A stretch of DNA of 36,286 nt from Anaerolineales bacterium (GTDB taxonomy: Bacteria; Chloroflexota; Anaerolineae; Anaerolineales; Villigracilaceae), in the NCBI GenBank assembly GCA_016927315.1, contig JAFGMV010000064.1, forward strand, positions 73,373 through 109,658. Direction: 5' to 3'. The notes under the pieces are model-generated. The model made no database searches and was not told the origin of the DNA. It saw only the letters and a program-made list of their open reading frames with translations. Shown piece after piece: positions 18,081 to 26,167 of this stretch (positions within the stretch are counted from its first letter, which is position 1; each line of letters starts with the position of its first letter). The translations under genes and the position numbers were made by a program.

Positions 18081-19988
18081 CTATCTGTTGTGTGTCGGTT
18101 TCTTGATCACTGCAAAAGCTGCTTTATCCCGTTCCACGCGGAAAATAATATCAGCTTCCGGGTACTCTTTGAGGTCTGCTTCATAGCGAGTCAGTGAGAG
18201 GACATAATCGTATGTATCCAGACGCTCATTTTCATAACCTGAATAGACCCGTAGATCGTCTCGGAGGTACACCTGCCCCAGGTGAGCCGGCCCGGATACC
18301 CAGATAGCTGCATCGGGTTCGGCTGTCTGGTTCAACTTCAGGCTGGCTTCCCGGTAGGAGATACCCCAGTAATCGGTCTCGAACCGCCTGAAAGCTCCCC
18401 CGACGCCCCCGATAAAGGAATTGTAATATGTGTACTGGTAAGGGTGCAGCCGTAAGTCGGCCCAGATGCCGGGCAGCAGGGCCAGGGCCACAGTGATCAC
18501 CCACAGGAGTGGCTGGTTAAACCGTGCCCCGCGAGGGATTTTCTCCAGGATGAATTCAAGCCCTACCCCGGCCAGCAGGAAAACCGGCGGCAGGAGGAAG
18601 AATATCTGCCTGAAGTTATCATACAGCGGCGCCCTGATCACGATCAACCCTGCCAGGGGCAGGATCATCCACACCCCCAGCAGGGTGTACAAGTCTCCCT
18701 GGCGGCGAGTCCTGGCCCACTGCCACAGCCCCAGGCCAAGGCCGGTAAAGAATAACGGCCAGACGGGTTCCGTGAACTGGATGCCCAGCAGCAGGGGCAG
18801 ATAATACCAGGGGACCTCTGACGGGCTCAGGTAGGCGCCGTTGAAGAGCAATTGTCCTTCCCAGGGATAGCGGCTCATGACCTGCAGGCTTTCGACCAAC
18901 CGTCCAGCCGGGTTCGGCCACAGGTAGGGCCAGGTGATGTACATGATAAATTGGGCGATCAGCACATATAGGAGCAGGGTGGGCCAGGCTTGTTTCCCAT
19001 GGGTTTTCAACATGAAAATCCCCACCAGCAGCCCGGCCAGCGGACCCAGGATGCGGGTCGAGGTGCACAGCCCCAGGGCAGCCGCAGCCAGGACCAGGCC
19101 GGGTGTGAACAGCCTAAAGAGCGCAGGGAATTTACGAGCAAAGAACCAGGTGATCATCCCCACACTGGCAGTGAAGGCGCCTGCCTGCAGCCAGATAAAT
19201 GCCAGGTTGCCTTTCCGGATGTATATCTCCACGGGTGCGGTTCCGAAGTCAGACGCGGCGCTTTTCAGCAGCGAACCTGCCAGCCCGTTTCCATTGGAAG
19301 CATACGCATTCCGGATGGTTGTTGAGATCAGGCTGAAGATCAGGCCGGCGCCGTAGGTGATGAACACCAGGGAAATCAGCCACAGGCCGCTCACGATCAG
19401 GATCTTTCGCCGGTCGGTGCAGGGCAGGCTGCCCCAGGCAGGGCCGGGGTTTCTTTGGGGAATAGCCCCTGCGGCTCGAAATCCCAGCGCCAGGCTGGCC
19501 AGGAAGGAGGTCATGAAGGGGATATCTTTTGGGCTGAAGAAGGTATGCCCCCAGAAGACAGGCTGGGTGACGAACAGCAGGGTTGCAGCAATGGCGGTAA
19601 ACGGTTTCAACCAGCGCCTGGCGATGAAGTAGAAGCTGATTGTCCCCAGCTGTGCAAAGAGAACATACAGCACATGCCGCAGGTCAGAAAGCAGCCAGCC
19701 GGGAAACAGTCTCTGCAATGCCCGGGCGGTCTGCTGGACGATGATCACAAAAGCAGGACCGTAGTTGTCATAGGTATTGCCGAAGGGTATGATTTCTCCC
19801 TTTTGCAGCCAGGCGCCGTAGGAGGCCAGGGCATCATCAGCGTATTTATAGAATTTGAGTTCATCCCAGGATTCACCGTAAGCACGCACAGTCAGCAGGC
19901 CGATCAACAGGCTGGCAGCGATCAGGAAAATTAGCGGCAGGTGCTCAACGAGGTTGTTCTTCAGTTTCTCAGGCATTATGTTGTTCAT
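18081..19988 (-). CDS. GT39-like (PMT/ArnT-type) polytopic glycosyltransferase
   Basis: I start it at the ATG at 19988, giving 635 residues; a further ATG at 19976 overlaps the Nudix stop and is also possible. The upstream part of the open frame lies inside the Nudix gene and is rejected. The protein has about a dozen hydrophobic helices in the first 500 residues and a soluble C-terminal region of roughly 110 residues. The first periplasmic loop has GESWDELKFYKYADDAL, where the Asp-Glu pair matches the catalytic acidic motif of GT-C enzymes. Such enzymes transfer a sugar from a polyprenyl-phosphate donor onto proteins or lipids outside the membrane. It is cotranscribed between the Nudix and yitJ-like genes. 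Confidence 0.8.
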   Translation of the reverse strand: MNNIMPEKLKNNLVEHLPLIFLIAASLLIGLLTVRAYGESWDELKFYKYADDALASYGAWLQKGEIIPFGNTYDNYGPAFVIIVQQTARALQRLFPGWLLSDLRHVLYVLFAQLGTISFYFIARRWLKPFTAIAATLLFVTQPVFWGHTFFSPKDIPFMTSFLASLALGFRAAGAIPQRNPGPAWGSLPCTDRRKILIVSGLWLISLVFITYGAGLIFSLISTTIRNAYASNGNGLAGSLLKSAASDFGTAPVEIYIRKGNLAFIWLQAGAFTASVGMITWFFARKFPALFRLFTPGLVLAAAALGLCTSTRILGPLAGLLVGIFMLKTHGKQAWPTLLLYVLIAQFIMYITWPYLWPNPAGRLVESLQVMSRYPWEGQLLFNGAYLSPSEVPWYYLPLLLGIQFTEPVWPLFFTGLGLGLWQWARTRRQGDLYTLLGVWMILPLAGLIVIRAPLYDNFRQIFFLLPPVFLLAGVGLEFILEKIPRGARFNQPLLWVITVALALLPGIWADLRLHPYQYTYYNSFIGGVGGAFRRFETDYWGISYREASLKLNQTAEPDAAIWVSGPAHLGQVYLRDDLRVYSGYENERLDTYDYVLSLTRYEADLKEYPEADIIFRVERDKAAFAVIKKPTHNR

Positions 19989-20490
19989 GATAATCCGTTG
20001 CACCGGTATTCCCAATACCTCTGGCAGCAAGCCAATCTCTCAATGCCGGGCCGGTGCCCTCCGGCCAGGGCCGGAGTTCTTCAGGGGGCGAGATTTTATA
20101 GCCAGCCAGTTCATCGCTGATGACAATTTGCCCCTCAGCACGGACGTGGTAAACCGAGATGATCTGGTTCCTGCGGCGGAAAACATAGTGTCCTACGAAG
20201 CTGACGATCTCGCCGTCTAAACCAAGTTCTTCTTTGACCTCCCTCAGTGCTCCCTGCGCCGGGGTTTCGGCCTTCTCGAGGAAGCCCGCCACGAGTGCAT
20301 AGAACTCTCCGGGCCAGCCCTTGCTTTGTGTCAGAACGACCTGGCCGTCCCGTTCGACGATCGCAGCCACGACCGGGATAGGACTATCCCAATGAACGAA
20401 GTCACAGCCCGGGCATTTCTGGCGTTCTGTCCCTTCGATTTCGACTTTTACCAGTCCTGTTGAACACCGCGGGCAGTATTTGTAGTTCAT
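19969..20490 (-). CDS. Nudix hydrolase with N-terminal zinc ribbon
   Basis: The start is the ATG at 20490, whose ATGA overlaps the stop of the preceding gene; an in-frame ATG at 20508 lies deeper inside that gene. The 173-residue product begins with a four-cysteine ribbon (YCPRC ... CPGC) and has a perfect Nudix box, GFLEKAETPAQGALREVKEELGL, matching G-x5-E-x7-REUxEExGU. Zinc ribbon plus Nudix resembles NudC/NADH pyrophosphatase-like and other nucleoside-diphosphate-X hydrolases. The actual substrate is unknown; a nucleotide-sugar or NAD(H)-type compound would suit the neighbouring glycosyltransferases. Overlaps at both ends imply translational coupling within the operon. Confidence 0.9.
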   Translation of the reverse strand: MNYKYCPRCSTGLVKVEIEGTERQKCPGCDFVHWDSPIPVVAAIVERDGQVVLTQSKGWPGEFYALVAGFLEKAETPAQGALREVKEELGLDGEIVSFVGHYVFRRRNQIISVYHVRAEGQIVISDELAGYKISPPEELRPWPEGTGPALRDWLAARGIGNTGATDYHEQHNA

Positions 20491-21863
20491 CGTGACTTTC
20501 TTTCCCATACGATCTGCGGGTGGAAGGTGCTCTTCTCAGGGTGGTTCAGTTTCTCAAAGCCTGGGCCCGGGTCGAAATCCGCCTCACTGAGCACAAACTC
20601 GACCCCTGCAAGGTCGGCGGCTGCTTCATCAAGCTGGACTGGTTCCAGATCGTCTGTCAGCCAGGGGGTGTAATAGTCATAAACGAGTACATTGGCGTAT
20701 GGCGTGATCATTATTTTTTGGCCGGGCTGCCAGGAAGTTTCCATGATTGCCGACACTTCACGCAGGTTGGTTTTCTCGGCTTTGTAATAAGGAATGAGAA
20801 CCAGGAAAGATGCAGCCAGAATCAAAATGGCTGCCGTTGTTTCGGGGAAGCCCGCCGGCATTCGCTCCCACCGGATACTTTTTGCTTTCTCGACCAACCG
20901 CGTTGTTCCCCTGGCCGCGCACAGGATTACCAGTGGCAGTAACGGCAGAAATTGCCGCGCCGAAGCAAAATAATTCCGCCAGGCGCTCACTCCCAGGATG
21001 AAACCGGCCTGCACGATCAGCGAGATCACCAGGGGGGCTTGTTTCCGGAAGGGCAGCAGGCCTGCCAGGGTCAGGACGAGGACAACTGCGCTGTAGAGAT
21101 AGGCTGCCGGTGGCGCATTGAACGGCGGCAGTATCCCCAGTCCTCTTCCAAAGACCTCCAGCGGAGTTTCATACTGGAATAGTAAAAATTGATCTTTATT
21201 CAAAACCCCAAACACGACCACGCTGAGCAGCGCCGCGGTAAAGATCAACAGGAAGCTCCCGGCCATCGGTAATAAGCTGCGTTTTCCCCCGGTGGGCTGC
21301 GCAACGAAATAAATGGCAGTATTGACAAACGCCAGGGCCGCGTAAAGGTGAAAGAATATACCGGTGATCGTTGTCAGGGTGAAGGCCGCCCACAGCAAGA
21401 CTCTGTTGTCCCGCGCCGCTTTCAGACCAATGGCGGTGCTCAAGGTATAAAAGAATACCAGTGAAGAATAAAAACGCAGTTCCTGCGAATACCTGATCAA
21501 CATGGGCGACACCGCCAGCAGCAGTATGCCCCAAAGGGCGGCCCGGGTACCCATTTGATCGCGATACAGCAGGAATGCAGCCGGGAGCAGCAGTGCGCCC
21601 CATAGCGCTGCCGGGAGTCTCAACCAGCCTTCATCCGTTGAAATGCGCCCCATCCCCCATACCTGTACGTAATCCAGGGGCATGGCCATGATGTGGTTGT
21701 GTGCGATTTTTAGCGCATCCGCTACACTGGGAGCCGAGGCAGCCCTGGCGACGCCAATCTCGTCCATCCAGAAATCATCTGCCCCTAGCTGGTATATCCG
21801 CAGGGCCAGCCCTAAGGCCAGGATAGTAAGGAAGAGCAGGGTGTGACGCGGGAGTTTTATCAT
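20487..21863 (-). CDS. GT39-type (ArnT/PMT_2-like) membrane glycosyltransferase
   Basis: 458 residues with a signal-anchor first helix and about ten transmembrane segments. The first extracytoplasmic loop has GADDFWMDEIGVARA, carrying the acidic pair expected for a GT-C catalytic base, and the next helices include RLPAALWGALLLPAAFLLYRD and SPMLIRYSQELRFYSSLVFF, typical of the PMT_2 family. Donor is expected to be a polyprenyl-phosphate sugar and the acceptor a lipid or protein at the outer face. The ATG overlaps the metH stop by 4 nt (ATGA), so translation is likely coupled to metH. Confidence 0.85.
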   Translation of the reverse strand: MIKLPRHTLLFLTILALGLALRIYQLGADDFWMDEIGVARAASAPSVADALKIAHNHIMAMPLDYVQVWGMGRISTDEGWLRLPAALWGALLLPAAFLLYRDQMGTRAALWGILLLAVSPMLIRYSQELRFYSSLVFFYTLSTAIGLKAARDNRVLLWAAFTLTTITGIFFHLYAALAFVNTAIYFVAQPTGGKRSLLPMAGSFLLIFTAALLSVVVFGVLNKDQFLLFQYETPLEVFGRGLGILPPFNAPPAAYLYSAVVLVLTLAGLLPFRKQAPLVISLIVQAGFILGVSAWRNYFASARQFLPLLPLVILCAARGTTRLVEKAKSIRWERMPAGFPETTAAILILAASFLVLIPYYKAEKTNLREVSAIMETSWQPGQKIMITPYANVLVYDYYTPWLTDDLEPVQLDEAAADLAGVEFVLSEADFDPGPGFEKLNHPEKSTFHPQIVWERKSR

Positions 21864-24800
21864 TTCATCAACTGTTCCACCCGGCTCTCGCCAACGCTGT
21901 AGTATTTGGCTTCCTTATGATGGACAATGATCGCCGCGGTCGACTGCTCTGGAACCAGTTGGTAGGCGGGGGTCAGCGACATGCCCAACTCTTTCTCTGC
22001 TGGCAGCAGGTCGAAGACTTTGCGATGGTCCTCCAGTTCAGGGATGGACGGGTAGCCCCAGGAGTAGCGTTTGCCCTGTCCCTCGGGCAGGCCCAATTCA
22101 TGCACGATGTGTTTGTGCAGGTAGTCGGCGGTTGCTTCGGCCGTCTGGACAGCCAGACCGTGGATGAAATAGCCTTCTGAGTAACTGCCGTCGTCCTGGA
22201 ATTGATCGAATTTCTTCGTAGCCGCCTGTCCAACGGTGACAACCTGCAATGCGACCACGTCCATCTGGCCGGACTCGACCGAAGTAAAGTAGTCGGCCAG
22301 ACACAGGTGGGCGTCGTAAGGCTGGCGCGGGAATGCAAGTTTTGTTATCGGTCGGGGTGAAGTCTGCTTCCCCCGGACACTTTCGGGATCGTAAATAATT
22401 AACGTTTCACCATCGGCCTGGCAGGGCCAGTAGCCATACACGGCCTGGGGTTTGAGCCAGCCTTCCTTGAGCGCTTCTTTCTTCATGTTTTCAAGGCGGG
22501 CGCCGAACTCAGCCTTAAGTTTTGTCCATTCTTCGCCGTGGGCGTTCTTTGCGCCCCACGAAAGGCGGTAAAGCTCATTGAGCGACAGGTGCTGGAAGAT
22601 GGTCTCGAGCGGCATATCTTTGACCACCCTTGGCCCAAGCTTCTCCGGCAGCGGGATCGGAGCCGGGATGACCGTCGAACGGGGAGCAGGTTGTGCCGGC
22701 CCGGCGTCCGTTGTGCGGCCCATCTCTGCAGCTGCTTCCCGGCGGATCTTCTCCAGCAGTTCCGGCCGCCTGGCATCGTCGATCAGGGTATCCATGGTGT
22801 CAAGACCTTCAAAGGCGTCCTTACAGTAGTAGACGCCCGGTTCGTAGACGCCCTCATCTTCGGTATACAGGATGCGGCGGCCAAAGCGGCGGTTGATGGC
22901 CGCCCCGCCCAGCAGCACCGGGAACCTGAGCCCGCGGCGCTGCAGTTCGTTGACGATCAGCGGCATCTGCTTGGAGGTGCTGACCAGCAGGGCCGAAAGG
23001 CCGATCGCGGTGGCCTTTTCTTCCACAGCCCGGGTGATGATGGTTTCTGCCGGCGCCTGCTTGCCGAGATCGACCACAGTATAGCCGTTGTTCGCCAGGA
23101 TGGTCTTGACCAGGTTCTTGCCGATGTCGTGCACATCGCCGTAGACGGTGGCGATCACCACCGTGCCCTTGGTGACGCCTTCTTGCCTTTCGAGGTAAGT
23201 TTCCAGGTGAGCGACGGCTTTCTTCATTACTTCGGCCGACTGCAGCACAAAGGGCAGGATCAATTCACCGGCGCCGAACTTGTCGCCGACTTCCTTCATG
23301 GCCGGCAGCAGGGTTTTGTTGAGAATATCGACGGCGCGGTCGTGGCGGGCTTGCGCTCCACGATCTTCAATCAACTCATCGATATCCGCTTCGACCCCCT
23401 CCTTGTGCCGGTGGACGATGCGCCAGTGCAGGCGTTCGGCAGCCGTCATGCCTTCGGTCGGGTCACTCAGCGTTTGGGCGGATCCCGTGTCCGTTACAGA
23501 CTCGTAATGTTCGATATACCGCTGCAGGGCATCTTCCCGCCGGTTGAAGATCAGGTCTTCCGACAGTTCGATTTCCTGTGGGGCGATATCGGCATAGGGA
23601 GTGACGTGCACCGGGTTGACGATGGCCATATCCAGCCCGGCCTGGACACAGTGATACAGCATGACCGAGTTCAGCACCGGTCGGGCATGGGGTGCCAGCC
23701 CAAAGGACAGGTTGCTGACGCCCAGCGAGGTCAGTACCCCGGGGATGTTTTTCTTGATCAGGCGGATGCCTTCGATAGTCTCAACCGCCGATTCGGCAAA
23801 TTCGGGATCGCCGGTGGCCAGCGTGAAGGTCAGGTCGTCGAAGACCAGCGCGTCGGGGCGCAGGCCGTGATCGTTGACAGCGATCTCGTGGATGCGCCGG
23901 GCCACTTCCAGCTTGCGTTCACGCGTCTTGGCCATGCCCTGCTCGTCGATGGTCAGGCAGATAACAGCCGCATTGTGAGTCTTGGCCAGCGCAAAGATTT
24001 TATCGGCTTTCTCACGCCCGCCCTCCAGGTGGGTCGAGTTGATCAGGCAGCGGCCCGGAGCGGTCTTGAGCGCCGCTTCGAGCACGTCCGGTTCGGTAGT
24101 GTCGATTACCAGCGGGACCTCCACCCCCAGCATCAGTTTCTTGACCACATTGCGCATCAGGTCCAGTTCGTCGGGGCGTTCGGTGACGGCGGTCGAGATA
24201 TCCAGGGCATGGGCGCCGAAATTCACCTGGTCGCGGCCGATCTCCAGGATGGTGTCGTAATCTTCTTCCAGCAGCAGGCGCTTGAACTTGCGGCTGCCCT
24301 GGGCGTTGCAGCGTTCACCGATCAGCAGCGGCGGCGGGTCCTGGTGCATGTTGAGCGCCTGGATGGAGGAAGACAGGCGCGGTATGGGTTGTTCCGGGCG
24401 GGCCGGATGAGGGTGGTCCTGCAGCTTTTCGACCAGCGCTTTCAGGTGCTCGGGCGTTGTCCCGCAGCAGCCGCCCACCACCGAGATGTTGTTCTTTTCG
24501 ACGAATTCGTACAGGGCTGCGGCAAAGGGTTCCGGCTCCAGTGGGTAGACCGCCTGCCCATCGACGTTCAGCGGCAGCCCGGCATTGGGGATGCAGGACA
24601 CCGGTAGGGCGGCCTGTTCGCCCAGCACCCGCATCGGTTCGCGCATGTGCTCCGGCCCGGTCGAACAATTCAGCCCGATCACGTCGATCGGCAGGCCTTC
24701 CAGGATGGTCAGGGAGGCGGTGATGTCGGTCCCCAACAGCATCCGTCCGGTGGTATCCAGCGTGACCTGGGCCTGAATTGGCAGCCAGATGCCGGTCTCT

Positions 24801-25390
24801 TCAAAAGCCTGCTGGATGCCGAGAATGGCGGCCTTGACTTCCAGGATATCCTGCGAGGTCTCGATCAGGATCAGGTCCACCCCGCCTTTAACCAGGCCGA
24901 CCGCCTGCTCGCGGAAGATATCCGCCAGTTCGTCGAAGCTGATGTTCGACAGCTCGGGATCGTCGGCCGAAGGCAGCTTGCCAGACGGGCCGATTGAGCC
25001 GGCGGCAAACCGATTTTGGATTTCAGATTTCTGGTTTTCGACTTTTGAATACTCGTCGGCTAAACGACGTGCCAGACGGGCTGCGGTTTCATTGATCTCG
25101 AGTACCCGCTCTCCCAGGCCGTACTCGGCCAGTGTCAGCCGGTTGGAACGGAAGGTGTCGGTCTCGAGCACGTCCACGCCGACTTCCAGGAACGAGCGGT
25201 GGACTTTCTCCACGGCCTCGGGGTACGAGATCACCAAATGGTCATTGCAGCCGTTATACTGCTCCCCGCCGAAATGCTCGGCGGTCAGGTTCTGAACCTG
25301 CAGGCTGGTACCCATCGCGCCATCGAAGACCAGCACTTTCTTTTCGAGGGCATCCAGATATTTTCTGTTGGTATATTTGCGAGTTGTCAT
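21860..25390 (-). CDS. metH: Cobalamin-dependent methionine synthase MetH, full length
   Basis: 1176 residues with all four modules. Homocysteine barrel (about 10-325): zinc ligands Cys242 and Cys308-Cys309 (GGCCGTTPEH). Folate barrel (about 350-610): PLLIGERCNAQGSRKFKRL and FGAHALDIS. Cobalamin module (about 650-870): DVHDIG at 752-757, where His754 is the base-on cobalt ligand. Activation domain (about 930-1176): YGYWPCQADGETL and KRYSWGYPSIPELEDH for SAM binding. The enzyme transfers the methyl of 5-methyl-THF to homocysteine. It heads the operon, downstream of a SAM riboswitch. AAGGA lies before the ATG. Oddity: residues 115-126 look like an in-frame repeat insertion (see separate entry). 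Confidence 0.97.
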   Translation of the reverse strand: MTTRKYTNRKYLDALEKKVLVFDGAMGTSLQVQNLTAEHFGGEQYNGCNDHLVISYPEAVEKVHRSFLEVGVDVLETDTFRSNRLTLAEYGLGERVLEINETAARLARRLADEYSKVENQKSEIQNRFAAGSIGPSGKLPSADDPELSNISFDELADIFREQAVGLVKGGVDLILIETSQDILEVKAAILGIQQAFEETGIWLPIQAQVTLDTTGRMLLGTDITASLTILEGLPIDVIGLNCSTGPEHMREPMRVLGEQAALPVSCIPNAGLPLNVDGQAVYPLEPEPFAAALYEFVEKNNISVVGGCCGTTPEHLKALVEKLQDHPHPARPEQPIPRLSSSIQALNMHQDPPPLLIGERCNAQGSRKFKRLLLEEDYDTILEIGRDQVNFGAHALDISTAVTERPDELDLMRNVVKKLMLGVEVPLVIDTTEPDVLEAALKTAPGRCLINSTHLEGGREKADKIFALAKTHNAAVICLTIDEQGMAKTRERKLEVARRIHEIAVNDHGLRPDALVFDDLTFTLATGDPEFAESAVETIEGIRLIKKNIPGVLTSLGVSNLSFGLAPHARPVLNSVMLYHCVQAGLDMAIVNPVHVTPYADIAPQEIELSEDLIFNRREDALQRYIEHYESVTDTGSAQTLSDPTEGMTAAERLHWRIVHRHKEGVEADIDELIEDRGAQARHDRAVDILNKTLLPAMKEVGDKFGAGELILPFVLQSAEVMKKAVAHLETYLERQEGVTKGTVVIATVYGDVHDIGKNLVKTILANNGYTVVDLGKQAPAETIITRAVEEKATAIGLSALLVSTSKQMPLIVNELQRRGLRFPVLLGGAAINRRFGRRILYTEDEGVYEPGVYYCKDAFEGLDTMDTLIDDARRPELLEKIRREAAAEMGRTTDAGPAQPAPRSTVIPAPIPLPEKLGPRVVKDMPLETIFQHLSLNELYRLSWGAKNAHGEEWTKLKAEFGARLENMKKEALKEGWLKPQAVYGYWPCQADGETLIIYDPESVRGKQTSPRPITKLAFPRQPYDAHLCLADYFTSVESGQMDVVALQVVTVGQAATKKFDQFQDDGSYSEGYFIHGLAVQTAEATADYLHKHIVHELGLPEGQGKRYSWGYPSIPELEDHRKVFDLLPAEKELGMSLTPAYQLVPEQSTAAIIVHHKEAKYYSVGESRVEQLMK
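25013..25048 (-). repeat. In-frame insertion resembling a short AT-rich tandem element inside metH
   Basis: Residues 115-126 of MetH read SKVENQKSEIQN, between the end of a helix (LARRLADEY) and RFAAGSIGP, the next strand of the barrel. The DNA is a loose series of heptamer-like units (AAAAGTC, AAAACCA, AAATCTG, AAATCCA) in a GC-richer gene. Such KSEIQN/NQKSEI peptides are known from AAATC-type repeats in some genomes. It falls in a surface loop where most MetH proteins have no extra residues, and the frame is preserved. Confidence 0.55.
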
Positions 25391-25484
25391 CGTGAGTTCC
25401 TTGTTTATTTATTTAACCACGGATAAATGTAGATAATTGCGGATTTTTTATAAAAAGTACACTACTACATTATCTTTATCTTCA

Positions 25485-25605
25485 ACGGGCTTCCCTTTTG
25501 GGGATGCCTTGCGATACGGTCTCCAGCGGGCGAAAGCCCTGCCTCAGTTCACCGGAGTCTTGCGCAGGAGATTTACGTTTGCCTGTAAGGGCAGCCCTGC
25601 TCACT
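25485..25605. other. Structured DNA/RNA block between the SAM riboswitch terminator and metH, unassigned
   Basis: On the plus strand GGGCTTCCCTT (25488-25498) pairs with AAGGGCAGCCC (25588-25598) with one mismatch, enclosing about 90 nt. Inside is a GGGC-GAAA-GCCC hairpin near 25528-25539 (a GNRA tetraloop when read on the plus strand, UUUC on the minus) flanked by CTCC and GGAG, and two copies of TTGCG. A competing hairpin joins CTTACAG and CTGTAAG near 25582-25610. No open frame is supported. It may be a second leader element of metH (minus) or an independent plus-strand RNA. I do not recognise its family. Confidence 0.5.
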
Positions 25606-25649
25606 TACAGAGTTAGGTTCAGTCATCATTCGTATTCCAAATATCATAA

Positions 25650-25675
25650 CAAAAAACCTCTCCGGGAGGGAGAGG
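25650..25675 (-). terminator. SAM riboswitch intrinsic terminator
   Basis: On the minus strand CCTCTCC and GGAGAGG form a 7-bp stem with a 5-nt loop, followed by six U residues (25651-25656). An alternative pairing of GAGAGACAC (3' side of P1 and beyond) with GTGCCTCTC would break the stem, as expected for a SAM-off switch. Confidence 0.85.
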
Positions 25676-25697
25676 CACAGGTTGGCTTTGCACGTGT

Positions 25698-25823
25698 CTC
25701 TCATCTTCCAGGTTCAGACGGGCATTTTTCGGCTGCACATCTGCTGACGGATTTGGCACCTTCCACGCGCTCATGGGGTTGCCGAGGCTTCACAGGGCCG
25801 GTCCCTCTGCCTCTCTGGATGAG
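25698..25823 (-). promoter_or_regulatory. SAM-I (S-box) riboswitch aptamer
   Basis: On the minus strand the conserved S-box pieces occur in order: CTCATC (P1, 5' side), AGAGAGGCAGAGGGA, the segment TGTGAAGCCTCGGCAACC (25779-25796), AAGGTGCCAAATCC (25749-25762), GAAAAATG, and finally GATGAGAG (P1, 3' side, 25698-25705). These match the SAM-binding core and kink-turn. By family knowledge, SAM binding keeps P1 formed and lets the downstream terminator fold, lowering expression of metH and the four genes after it. The expression platform is adjacent (25650-25675). Confidence 0.95.
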
Positions 25824-25855
25824 TAGGAATTGATCCTATCAGATTGTTGCCCGAT

Positions 25856-25884
25856 AGTCTATCATAGTGGATAAGGGTTGTCAA
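25856..25884 (-). promoter_or_regulatory. Sigma-70-type promoter of the riboswitch-metH operon
   Basis: Minus strand: perfect TTGACA (25879-25884), 17-nt spacer, TAGACT (25856-25861). The expected start is near 25849, about 25 nt before the SAM aptamer, giving a leader of about 460 nt to metH. Confidence 0.75.
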
Positions 25885-25980
25885 TTTATCCCGGGAACAT
25901 TATCACTGGAACATTTATTCAGGGGCCAGTTCGGTTACTGTTTTTCCTGTTAGAAACCTTTTTCCTTCTGAATTTCTTTT

Positions 25981-26026
25981 GTATCCTGTACTGATCCTGT
26001 ACTGATCCTGTACTGATCCTGTATAG
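25981..26026 (+). repeat. 11-bp tandem repeat array (about 3.7 units)
   Basis: The unit ATCCTGTACTG occurs three times in perfect tandem (25983-25993, 25994-26004, 26005-26015), followed by a partial fourth, ATCCTGTA. The 11-bp period is close to one helical turn, so any recognition element would face the same side of the DNA. It lies about 110 bp upstream of the regulator promoter and about 100 bp upstream of the metH operon promoter. Confidence 0.85.
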
Positions 26027-26127
26027 AACCTTGCTGGCTTCAAGCTGGTGGGTGGCCTGAAGCTGGCAGGCTGCTCTCGCAGCGCCGTTATTTTCTCTTT
26101 CTGAGGGGTCGCTTTTTCGTTTCTTTG

Positions 26128-26157
26128 TTGACAAGGTACCTTCATTTCAAGTAAACT
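26128..26157 (+). promoter_or_regulatory. Sigma-70-type promoter of the HTH-PBP regulator gene
   Basis: TTGACA (26128-26133), 18-nt spacer, TAAACT (26152-26157). The predicted start is near 26164, giving a leader of about 50 nt. Confidence 0.65.
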
Positions 26158-26167
26158 ACTACTGCAG

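Noticed and set aside
22538..24607. 689-residue plus-strand open frame antisense to metH
   Set aside because: It is the mirror of a GC-biased, clearly coding metH; its translation shows no domain and no ribosome site.
25485..25605. Cobalamin or c-di-GMP-I riboswitch on the minus strand
   Set aside because: Pieces such as CCGGTGAA and GGCAAAC...GCGCAAG vaguely recall these classes, but the conserved cores (GCCACTG box; full GEMM core) are absent.
25981..26026. Possible CRISPR array
   Set aside because: Units are contiguous 11-mers with no spacers and no cas genes nearby.
25915..26145. Minus-strand open frame with repeated TGSVQDQYR-like peptide
   Set aside because: The repeats come from the 11-bp array; two frames stay open because of it, and no ribosome site or domain is present.
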